Source of the DNA: a virus
Strand: one strand, 5' to 3'
DNA: 64,000 nucleotides
Virus record (IMG/VR): IMGVR_UViG_3300033142_001406
Span: 1 to 64,000 of that record
Both the position numbers and the translations under genes were made by a program. This document shows positions 56,049 to 63,195 of this stretch, in pieces; within the stretch, counting starts at the first letter, position 1, and each line of letters opens with the position of its first letter. The notes beneath the pieces are model-generated. The model was not told the origin of the DNA. It searched no databases and saw only the letters and a program-made list of their open reading frames with translations.

Positions 56049-57921
56049 ACGCTGATATTTTCTCTATCTCCCCATAGTTAGGACCCGCTTCCGCGTCCCC
56101 AGCCAACCGGACGTTGAAATCGCAACCGAAGTATCGGCTGATATAGAGAGGGAGTTTACGGAACACATCCAGACAGATCTTAGCTACTGGCTGCACCTCT
56201 TCGTTAGGACAATCCAGAACTAACGAATCGTGGACTTGACAGATAACCAAAGAGGTAAACTCCCCTTTTTTAAGCTCTTTTCGGATCAACAGCATCGCCA
56301 AACAAACAATATCGCCGCTGGCGAACCCTTGGACCGGATAGTTCTTGATCTGGTTTTCCGAATAGTTCCCCCGAAGATCCCGTTTGAATCTTAGGATGCG
56401 ACCAGAGGGGAGCTTAAGATATCCGTTTTCCTCAACAAATTTGATATTTCGATTCTGCCATTCCTTAATTTTAGAATACTTTTGATAGAAGCGGTCTATC
56501 GCGATCTGCCACGCTTTACGCGATAATTTGGGCATATTGGGATCGTCAAAGAAGCCTTGAGCTGTCCGACCGTAAATCAAACCAAACAGCAAAGCTTTTG
56601 CTGCATCCCGAAACTTCGCGTCCCCAAAAAACTTAATCGCGTTATCGGTGTGAGCGTCCAGACCGTCAGCGATCTCTTTTATTGCAGTCCAATCTTGCGC
56701 AAAAAAGGCAACAACTCTCCACTCGATCTGAGAGAGATCGACGTTAAGGATCTGGTCGTAGCGAGGAAGGAAAAGCCTCTTAACCGGGGCTGTACGGCTC
56801 TTCGGCAAGTTCTGCCCGTTGGGGTTTGAAGAAGAAAATCGGCCAGTATTTGTTGCTGTATTATTAAAGGAAGGGTGGATAATTCCGTTAACAGATTTCT
56901 TTGGGAGACCGACAAAATAAGTCCCCCGTTGTTTCTCAAGCTTGGATCTCTCTTGTAATAATTTGAGTACCCGCTTTTGCCTCTTGTCTTTTGTTTTGAG
57001 CTTTGCGAGGACGTTCTTATTTACAAAATAGTACCCGTCTTTCTTGGTTTGGGACCGGGGGAGGGGGCTGATCCCCAACCCCTCGATTCGGGTTGGTGTG
57101 ATACACTTTCTTTCGTATTGCTTTATCCGACCACCTTTTAATTCTCTTTCAACAGTCTCCGTTCCTTCCCGCTTTATAACACCGCCGTAAAGCCCCGCAG
57201 ACAGCTCGTCGTCAGAGTTTAAGCGGATATCGAAACCAAACAACCCGATTAGTTCGGAGTCAATATCCGCTATTTTCTCTGCATACTCAGCCGCATACTC
57301 TGCGGCCAGCGCGGAGTCAAACCTCATCCCGTTCGTTTCCACGTCGGCAAGCATACCGACGATCCCACAGTGGAGCCGGACAACTTTAGACAGTCCCTCC
57401 TTTCTTATCTGTCCCCGTTGTCTCTGATAAATAGCCAGTGTGTTGATACAATCTTGCTCTAAATAAGGATTAAGAACGGACAGAGGTATCTCGTCCGTCT
57501 CATACCCGCTGTCCCAATAAGTTTTAACAAGATCAATTTTATCTGGAATTCCGTATCGTTTGGACAGATAGTCCAGCGACGGGTATTTTATTTGCTGGCC
57601 GGATAGAATATATTCTGCCGTCGAAGTGCAGAATACTTTTGAGTCGGGACAGACCAGCCCGACCGAGCTTAACCAGTACAGATCAAACTTAAAATTGTGG
57701 CCGCAGACAAGCGCTGCGTTGTCAATCTCCTTTTGTATTTCAGCAAGTTTAACGTTGTCGGGAACAAGGCTGCTATCGACCTCTGAGTGATTAAACACCC
57801 ACACTTGGGTAGTTCCATCCTCTCTCGCTACCCCAATTGAAACGAGAAAAGAATCGTCTAACCAAGGAAGATGATTAGGTTTTTTAGAAGTCTCTACGTC
57901 CAGCCCTATACAGTATGTCAA
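56047..57921 (-). CDS. polA: DNA polymerase I (family A) with 3'-5' exonuclease domain
   Basis: 624 residues, TTG with AAAAAGGA upstream. 3'-5' exonuclease domain at the N-terminus with Asp8 and Glu10 (LDVETS) and HNFKFD; no 5' nuclease. Polymerase motifs: DLSQIEWRVVAFFAQ (A), RDAAKALLFGLIYGR (B) and VHDSLVLD (C). Replicates the phage genome with the primase and helicase genes directly upstream. The stop codon overlaps the tRNA. Confidence 0.92.
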   Translation of the reverse strand: MTYCIGLDVETSKKPNHLPWLDDSFLVSIGVAREDGTTQVWVFNHSEVDSSLVPDNVKLAEIQKEIDNAALVCGHNFKFDLYWLSSVGLVCPDSKVFCTSTAEYILSGQQIKYPSLDYLSKRYGIPDKIDLVKTYWDSGYETDEIPLSVLNPYLEQDCINTLAIYQRQRGQIRKEGLSKVVRLHCGIVGMLADVETNGMRFDSALAAEYAAEYAEKIADIDSELIGLFGFDIRLNSDDELSAGLYGGVIKREGTETVERELKGGRIKQYERKCITPTRIEGLGISPLPRSQTKKDGYYFVNKNVLAKLKTKDKRQKRVLKLLQERSKLEKQRGTYFVGLPKKSVNGIIHPSFNNTATNTGRFSSSNPNGQNLPKSRTAPVKRLFLPRYDQILNVDLSQIEWRVVAFFAQDWTAIKEIADGLDAHTDNAIKFFGDAKFRDAAKALLFGLIYGRTAQGFFDDPNMPKLSRKAWQIAIDRFYQKYSKIKEWQNRNIKFVEENGYLKLPSGRILRFKRDLRGNYSENQIKNYPVQGFASGDIVCLAMLLIRKELKKGEFTSLVICQVHDSLVLDCPNEEVQPVAKICLDVFRKLPLYISRYFGCDFNVRLAGDAEAGPNYGEIEKISA

Positions 57922-57980
57922 TATTCTCTTTCCTTTTTACTTAGTTACTTTCTTACCTACCCTCTTACTCTCTTACTTAC
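57922..57980 (-). repeat. GTAA-type repeat spacer between helicase and polymerase
   Basis: Minus strand: the helicase stop TAA lies in AAGTAAGTAAGTAAGAGAG, followed by further GTAA/GAGA units and then the polA Shine-Dalgarno. Same type as 14503-14602. TAA occurs in all three frames. Confidence 0.7.
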
Positions 57981-59243
57981 TTACTTCTTTTTGTGGGTAC
58001 TGATCCGGCAAAGATCTTTGTCGATTCTGGCAACTATCGGAACGTTATTGTTGCCGTTGATCTTGTTCTTGGAAACGTAAACATACCTTGTATTTTCGTA
58101 GGTTTGCCCTTCCATCTTACCGATACCGATAGCAACATCCAGCTCACCTTGAACACCCACTTTAGACTGGTCAATATAGATCATATCGAGCCACTGGCGA
58201 TTCTGAGCTTTTTTATCTGCTTGACCTATTGTAATAAGAGTTACTTGGTATTCTTTTGCTAAATCGCGGTAAGCTTCAAATAATTCTTGGAGTCTTTCGT
58301 GCTTAGATTCTGTCTTAGACCCGGTTAGCTGGACCTTCGGTCCTTGATCAATCACGCAGACAACTGGCTTATATTGTTCAAGATATTGCCGAATAGCAGC
58401 AATCGTCTTCACCTGCCCGATAGTGACCAGATTCTCACCGCCGTTCTCCTTGTAGATCCTATCAGCAGTCTCCGGGTCCTCTGAAATCCGGTCCTTAGTC
58501 GCGCCTAACAACGCGCTGTAGGTTCTTAGCCTAAGACGCAAGATAGACTCCTCGTTTCCCAGATAGAGCAACTTCTTTTCTGTCCCCCGGAGCTGGTACG
58601 CAAAGTGGGACAGCTCAGAAATACAAAACGCAGACTTGCCCGTTTCTGGCCTCGCAAAAACGTGGATCAGCGTCCCCGGTATCGGGGGGCCTATCACGTC
58701 GTTGAGGGGGGCCAGCCGCCACTCCAGCCCCTCCCTCGGCGTTACGCTCTCTATCAGATCCGCTACACCTAAAGAGCACACCCTCTCGGAGTCTGTCCCC
58801 TCTTCTTCTGCTGTGAGTCCCTTTATATTGGTATTGTACTGGTCAATTAATTCTCGGACTGCTGGGAGGTTGTTCTCTCCAGTTCCGCTGCTCATAGGAA
58901 TCATCTCTTGGATGATAGCAGCGCTCACACTCTGAGCAACCAACTGATCCAAACACTCAAATACCAAGGAAGGATTTGTATCTTTGTGTTTTCTAATATT
59001 ATCAAAGACTTCGGCGTAAGCCGATTTATCCTTCGTCGCGGGATTTTCCAGCCAGAAAAGAGTCTCTAACTCCTCCGGTGTGATCTTTTGGGTATCGGAA
59101 TACTTTTCGTAAAATCTCTTTACGGTGGCGACAGTGCGTTTAAACACCGCGTCTTGCGCGGGTAACTCACTAATATACTTGATTGTTTTTAGGTAGGTAG
59201 GTTTGTCCAGCAAAGCACTTAAGATAATTGCTGTATTGTCAAT
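57981..59243 (-). CDS. Replicative DNA helicase (DnaB/RecA-like ATPase); probable AUU start
   Basis: 420 residues if started at ATT 59243 (shares a base with the upstream TGA; GAGGAG 11 nt upstream); a CTG one codon earlier is also possible, and TTG 59213 would cut off AIILSALL. N-terminal helical domain, then Walker A ARPETGKS (about residue 190), YLGNEES, CVIDQGPKVQL (Walker B) and VTLITIGQADK. It unwinds the fork; the primase is encoded separately, unlike the fused T7 gp4. The C-terminus ends HKKK at the GTAA repeat. Confidence 0.85.
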   Translation of the reverse strand: MDNTAIILSALLDKPTYLKTIKYISELPAQDAVFKRTVATVKRFYEKYSDTQKITPEELETLFWLENPATKDKSAYAEVFDNIRKHKDTNPSLVFECLDQLVAQSVSAAIIQEMIPMSSGTGENNLPAVRELIDQYNTNIKGLTAEEEGTDSERVCSLGVADLIESVTPREGLEWRLAPLNDVIGPPIPGTLIHVFARPETGKSAFCISELSHFAYQLRGTEKKLLYLGNEESILRLRLRTYSALLGATKDRISEDPETADRIYKENGGENLVTIGQVKTIAAIRQYLEQYKPVVCVIDQGPKVQLTGSKTESKHERLQELFEAYRDLAKEYQVTLITIGQADKKAQNRQWLDMIYIDQSKVGVQGELDVAIGIGKMEGQTYENTRYVYVSKNKINGNNNVPIVARIDKDLCRISTHKKK

Positions 59244-59434
59244 CAGAACCCGAACTCCTCACACACCGCTTTAAGCTCGGCAACAACCTCCGGGTTTGTG
59301 GAGTAAACTAAGATTGCCTCGCTGAGATTGTTGCAAGTATCACAGACTGTTTTCGCGATTCCTTGTAGATTTTCAACGCTGTCTTCTTCGCAGATTCGCT
59401 CTAAGTCGTCGAAAATACATTCAATTTCTTCCAT
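59243..59434 (-). CDS. Small acidic hypothetical protein
   Basis: 63 residues, ATG with GAGGGGGGA upstream. Acidic and helical with several cysteines (EEIECIFDDLERICEED, VCDTCNNL). Between primase and helicase genes, so a replication-related accessory is plausible. Unknown. Confidence 0.55.
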   Translation of the reverse strand: MEEIECIFDDLERICEEDSVENLQGIAKTVCDTCNNLSEAILVYSTNPEVVAELKAVCEEFGF

Positions 59435-59452
59435 ACAATTCCCCCCTCTTTT

Positions 59453-60265
59453 TTAAACCAGTTGTTTTTTTATTTCAGAAATACTACACTCTTTTGGATC
59501 TGCTTCGGTAAAGACTATTACAGCCCTCGCTCTCCCGAGCGTGTGGCACCGCCTCAAAAACCCCAAAGCCTCTTTAAATTTGTTGGAATCCAGCCAGATA
59601 TAAATTTTATTGTCTGCTGGGATGGAGAGTATCAAATCGTCCGAGATATACGCGTATAGGAGCGCTATGGCGCGACACGTCCGATTTAATTTGATTGCTG
59701 ACAAGATATCCTCTACCAGAACAAAGGCTTCACTCTGTTGATTATCGTGGGTGTCCCCGATAAAGTAAGTTCCGGTTCGCCCTCGCTCCCGGATATTGAT
59801 ATACTTCGGGCGCTCTTTGGTAATCTGTCCGACGTTCCGGCCCTGCCAGTACCGAAGCACCCCCTCTTGGTAAACTGGGAGGATTACCCGGTCCAGAAAC
59901 GGAGAGTACCCTATTATATAGTGCTGGATCTCCTTTGGGGTGATCCCGTACTTCCGAAGCCAGAACATCCCCGCTGGGGGGAGCAACCGCGTGAAATCTT
60001 TGGGTAATCGAACGTTGGTCTGGTAAGGATTTGTCTGCAAATCTTCTTTATTTATAAAGGATATTGTCTGAGCTGGGCTTAGGCCGCTTACTGACCGAAA
60101 GCCTCTTAGACCACAGCGGTGACAGTAATACTGCCATCCACTTGCTCTACGGGTTATAATTAAGGCTTTGTCTTTTTTGTGCTGAGAGCACTCGGAGTGA
60201 TAATAACGTATGGGTGCGTCAATTGGGGCTTCTGGATCAAATAAACTACTGATCCCGGCACTCAT
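59453..60265 (-). CDS. DNA primase (T7 gp4 primase-type)
   Basis: 270 residues, ATG. A zinc-binding part ECSQHKKDKALII, YYCHRCGLRGF near residues 28-58, then a linker and a catalytic region with RVILPVYQEGVLRYWQGRN, VLVEDILSAIKLNR (TOPRIM glutamate position) and IYIWLDSNKFKEA (TOPRIM acidic position). It makes RNA primers for the fork. ATGA overlap with the upstream small gene. Confidence 0.8.
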   Translation of the reverse strand: MSAGISSLFDPEAPIDAPIRYYHSECSQHKKDKALIITRRASGWQYYCHRCGLRGFRSVSGLSPAQTISFINKEDLQTNPYQTNVRLPKDFTRLLPPAGMFWLRKYGITPKEIQHYIIGYSPFLDRVILPVYQEGVLRYWQGRNVGQITKERPKYINIRERGRTGTYFIGDTHDNQQSEAFVLVEDILSAIKLNRTCRAIALLYAYISDDLILSIPADNKIYIWLDSNKFKEALGFLRRCHTLGRARAVIVFTEADPKECSISEIKKQLV

Positions 60266-60453
60266 ACTTCGTCTTCGGAAAGTCTGTCTTTTAGGGTGTC
60301 TTTTACAATTCGGTTTATAATAGGATAGAGTTCTTCGAAGAGCTTCTTGTACTCTGGTGGGGCGTTGTTGTGAACGTAAAGACTTGAAAAGACATCGTTT
60401 TTGCCTTTTCGTCTCTCCTCAACGCCTACTCGAACCTCGCAAATAGATTCCAA
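60262..60453 (-). CDS. Small hypothetical protein, first gene of the replication unit
   Basis: 63 residues, TTG with AAAGGGGG upstream. Begins MESICEVRVGVEERRKGKND and ends with a helical acidic tail. No family recognised. Overlaps the primase start by 4 nt. Confidence 0.5.
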   Translation of the reverse strand: MESICEVRVGVEERRKGKNDVFSSLYVHNNAPPEYKKLFEELYPIINRIVKDTLKDRLSEDEV

Positions 60454-60498
60454 TATTGGCTGTCCCCCTTTGTTTGGGTTGCGTTAAGCATACCCAAC

Positions 60499-60526
60499 AA
60501 TATATATACAGTTGTGGATAAGTCAA
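60499..60526 (-). promoter_or_regulatory. Promoter for the leftward replication unit
   Basis: Minus strand: TTGACT (60526-60521), 16-nt spacer containing TATCCACAACTG, TATATT (60504-60499) then GTTGGG. Same -10/spacer design as the virion promoter at 13849. It lies 46 nt before the first gene. Confidence 0.65.
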
Positions 60527-60536
60527 GGGGTGAAGC

Positions 60537-60570
60537 AAAAAAAAAGGAGCGCTTTAAGGCGCTCCTTTTT
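60537..60570. terminator. Bidirectional rho-independent terminator
   Basis: GGAGCGC at 60546-60552 and GCGCTCC at 60559-60565 with a 6-nt loop, flanked by A9 and T5. It ends the upstream minus-strand unit (60611-64000) and shields the replication promoter. Confidence 0.85.
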
Positions 60571-60610
60571 GTATCTCTAATATTTTCAATTGTTTATCTT
60601 TTTCAGCTTT

Positions 60611-61054
60611 TTACAGCTCAGAAGCTTTTAAAAGTTTCTTGTAGTAGTTCTCACCTTTTTTAGTCAAGTACACCAACACCCCCTTGTTGTAAGTCTTTGG
60701 ATGCGGGGAAACCCCGAGCAAACCCTTCCCACCCTTTTTAGTATACGTCCTCGAAGCCAGCTCTGTCACTGTACTGAAAGTACTAAGTGCTTTAATAAGC
60801 CTGCTGACGGCAGGCTGGGACAGATCGAAGTGGTGTTTTATATCATACTGTGTCGTCGGGGCATTCTCAGCGACGTAAAGAAAGATCAAGAACTGCTGGA
60901 ATCTGTCCCCAAAGGTGCCCCAACCCATAGTCAGAATTTTAAAAAAACTTCCGTCGAGTTTTGGGCCTTTGTATCTCAAATCTTCAATTATTTCGTTTGC
61001 TTCGCTGTTTTTCTTGTCGGCCTTTTGGGATCTACTTAAAGCTAAAGGAGACAT
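60611..61054 (-). CDS. MarR-like winged-helix protein related to the left-arm array
   Basis: 147 residues, ATG with AGGA upstream. RFQQFLIFLYVAENAPTTQY, LSQPAVSRLIKALSTF (recognition helix), an extended basic wing (TYTKKGGKGLLGVSP) and VYLTKKGENYYKKLLKA. Same subgroup as 4937-5290 and 6986-7342, and the same ending as 1765-2082. It sits 50 kb from the array, on the other side of the virion genes, just after the acidic DNA-binding-like gene. Confidence 0.75.
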   Translation of the reverse strand: MSPLALSRSQKADKKNSEANEIIEDLRYKGPKLDGSFFKILTMGWGTFGDRFQQFLIFLYVAENAPTTQYDIKHHFDLSQPAVSRLIKALSTFSTVTELASRTYTKKGGKGLLGVSPHPKTYNKGVLVYLTKKGENYYKKLLKASEL

Positions 61055-62072
61055 TCACGTCAATTCCTATTCGGTGTTGTTCTGATTTAGGTTCCTCCAC
61101 CCGTTGCGGGGCAACTTGGACGATTAGAGCTTGTAATAGATTGATCAGTTCCGGTGGTATCGCTGGGACGGGTGCTGCCGCTGGCTGCTCCGGGACAGCT
61201 ACTACAGTCAGCTCTTCTTCAACCACTACTTGGGCCTCGGGGGGAGTTAGGTATAACTCCTTCGAGGGAAGAATCTCTTCTAATTCCTCAAGTGTTAGGG
61301 AGGGTGTTGCCTCCGGTTTAGCAATTATCTCCTCTTCCTCGCTATCTTCTACTACCTCTTTGGGTAGTTCGATATCAGAAGGAGTCTCTTCAATTACTAC
61401 TTCTTTTTCAACAACAAAATCTTCAAGCGGCTCTATAGTCCCCGTAACCTCTTCTTTTTCCACAACTTCTTCGGGTAGCGGCTTGAATATGGGTGATACT
61501 CCGCTCGAAAACGCCCCGGAGGAGTAATTCAGTTTAAGTGCTGGTATTACTTCGTTTATACAATCCAGAGTGAGTCTTTTCGAAGGGGAGTATAGCTCGT
61601 TTAACTCTCCGGGAGTTAGTCTGTAGCCGTCTTCGGTTAGAGTATAAGAGTAGCCACTTCTATTTGTTTTGCGCACTCGCTGAATAAAAACTCCCGTCTC
61701 TCGTCTTGATATCTGCGATAGTATTGCTGAGATATTCGAGCGATTAGTTCTGATCTCGTTTTTCCGCAATACCTTTAGCATCTCCAACGAAGTCGCACCC
61801 TCCCCCGACGCTAAAATATTAAATATTCCAATAAGTTGTTTGTTTTGAATTTCTCCACCCTCCATAATAAATTTCCCTTCAAGCATCCGCTCGTAACGGT
61901 GCCGATTAATCTGTCTGTTTGTTAGTCTTTTCGTCCGTCCCGGCTTGCGGTCTTCGGAATATCTGTTTAAATTATCTTGCCAGTTTCGTTCGGCGTTAGT
62001 CACACCAAGGTGGTGGCCACTCCGGTGAGTGGCCTCTTGGACTACGCTTAGTATCTCTTTACCCTCGCTCAT
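61032..62072 (-). CDS. Putative DNA-binding protein with long acidic/Pro tail
   Basis: 346 residues from ATG 62072 with GAGG 9 nt upstream. Basic N-terminus (KPGRTKRLTNRQINRHRYER), then a helical section with LMLKVLRKNEIRTNRSNISA and RVRKTNRSGYSYTLTEDGYRL that reads as a winged-helix unit. From residue about 190 the sequence is Glu/Val/Pro-rich and probably disordered. Overlaps the next gene by 23 nt. Possible regulator or hub protein; unknown. Confidence 0.55.
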   Translation of the reverse strand: MSEGKEILSVVQEATHRSGHHLGVTNAERNWQDNLNRYSEDRKPGRTKRLTNRQINRHRYERMLEGKFIMEGGEIQNKQLIGIFNILASGEGATSLEMLKVLRKNEIRTNRSNISAILSQISRRETGVFIQRVRKTNRSGYSYTLTEDGYRLTPGELNELYSPSKRLTLDCINEVIPALKLNYSSGAFSSGVSPIFKPLPEEVVEKEEVTGTIEPLEDFVVEKEVVIEETPSDIELPKEVVEDSEEEEIIAKPEATPSLTLEELEEILPSKELYLTPPEAQVVVEEELTVVAVPEQPAAAPVPAIPPELINLLQALIVQVAPQRVEEPKSEQHRIGIDVNVSFSFK

Positions 62073-62176
62073 ATTATTCAGCCTCTTTGTATTAGATTTC
62101 ACCCCCGATTGTCGGTATTCGCTATTGCATACCAGAATATCTATTATACAATTTCCCAATAAAATCAAGTATTATT

Positions 62177-62446
62177 TTAGTCGATTTGATCTGGATCGCA
62201 GATAAGCGCGTCACCAACGATTGGACCGACACCAGCTTGAACAACCTCAGAAGCCAACAAATTGAGGGGTTTGTTCGTCAGAAGCCCCTCCTCGTCAACA
62301 ATCATACAGCGGTGATCCTCTGTATAAACGATCTGGATCACACTACAGCTAAGTAGCTCGTACAGCTCTTGAAGTTCAAACGTTTTCCCGTTCCTTGGTT
62401 CGACCTCTTCCGGGAAACAATTAACTTTTAGTAATATCGCTTTCAT
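62177..62446 (-). CDS. DUF3846-family-like protein
   Basis: 89 residues, ATG. FELQELYELLSCSVIQIVYT, MIVDEEGLLTNKPLNLLASEV and GPIVGDALICDPDQ are in the order of DUF3846 domains, common small phage and plasmid proteins of unknown role. Starts two nt after the upstream stop. Confidence 0.7.
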   Translation of the reverse strand: MKAILLKVNCFPEEVEPRNGKTFELQELYELLSCSVIQIVYTEDHRCMIVDEEGLLTNKPLNLLASEVVQAGVGPIVGDALICDPDQID

Positions 62447-62449
62447 ATT

Positions 62450-62632
62450 TTATTCTCCCTTTTTATAGACTTCTCCCTCAAATTCGGGGATAACACCTTG
62501 TTTTAGTACAGCCTTTAGTTCCGGGATATCTTCGGTCCCGAGACAGAGTTTACCGACGTTTTTACCACCGATAAAAACTGTCGTTAACGTGTGTTCCGGG
62601 TTTGACGCGTCAAACCTTAGTTTTATTTTCAA
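62450..62632 (-). CDS. Small hypothetical protein
   Basis: 60 residues, ATG. Strand-rich (KIKLRFDASNPEHTLTTVFI, GKNVGKLCLGTEDI) with a short helix. Possibly a small beta protein; no family seen. Tight spacing to both neighbours suggests co-translation. Confidence 0.55.
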   Translation of the reverse strand: MKIKLRFDASNPEHTLTTVFIGGKNVGKLCLGTEDIPELKAVLKQGVIPEFEGEVYKKGE

Positions 62633-62633
62633 A

Positions 62634-63053
62634 TTACCCTCTTATCCACTTGTTTTTAAACAGTTTTGGGTTTCTGATTTTCTTTGCTCGTCTGAGTTTG
62701 CCAACCGATTGTATGGCTTGCCAGTGACCAATTTCAGCAATCGCCCAACTGGAATACTTAAATATTAGATCTCTGTCCCCAATTGAGACAAGCGTTTCAA
62801 AAGGCTTGCCGTCGTTACAGATCCCCAAAGGGAGAAACACTGTTGAAATAAAACCAAATTCACCCCCAACCCGGATTCTGGTTCGCCCGATAAACCGCCA
62901 AGAGGGACACTCTTTTTCGTTTTGCCCCCCCTCTTCTGCAAATATAGTAAACAGACTCTTCCCGAAATTACCGGAAATATCAAAGTCAACCGGAGTTACA
63001 CTTTTATCCCGGTGCAATTTAAAATAGCGTGGCCTATAATCAAACATACTCAT
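62634..63053 (-). CDS. Hypothetical protein
   Basis: 139 residues from ATG 63053 with GGGAAAGG upstream. SGNFGKSLFTIFAEEGGQNE, FIGRTRIRVGGEFGFISTVF, GDRDLIFKYSSWAIAEIGHW and a basic end (KLRRAKKIRNPKLFKNKW). Similar sequences occur in phages; function unknown. Confidence 0.55.
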   Translation of the reverse strand: MSMFDYRPRYFKLHRDKSVTPVDFDISGNFGKSLFTIFAEEGGQNEKECPSWRFIGRTRIRVGGEFGFISTVFLPLGICNDGKPFETLVSIGDRDLIFKYSSWAIAEIGHWQAIQSVGKLRRAKKIRNPKLFKNKWIRG

Positions 63054-63054
63054 A

Positions 63055-63195
63055 TTATACCTTTCCCATCTCAACCCTCTGTTTATTCAGCTTTTTAAGT
63101 GCGCGACCCCACCGCCCTCGGCGGCTTATCCAAAAGCCGCCGAAAAACGTTATAACTGATATTAATATTGTTTTAACTATCAAATTACAAATCAT
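63055..63195 (-). CDS. Small membrane protein, 46 residues
   Basis: ATG 63195 to TAA 63055, below the usual ORF length limit. MICNLIVKTILISVITFFGG forms one hydrophobic helix with a basic C-terminal part (RRGRWGRALKKLNKQRVEMG). Its start overlaps the upstream stop by 11 nt and its stop is one base before the next ATG. GAGG lies just before the ATG, closer than normal. Probably a single-pass protein. Confidence 0.5.
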   Translation of the reverse strand: MICNLIVKTILISVITFFGGFWISRRGRWGRALKKLNKQRVEMGKV

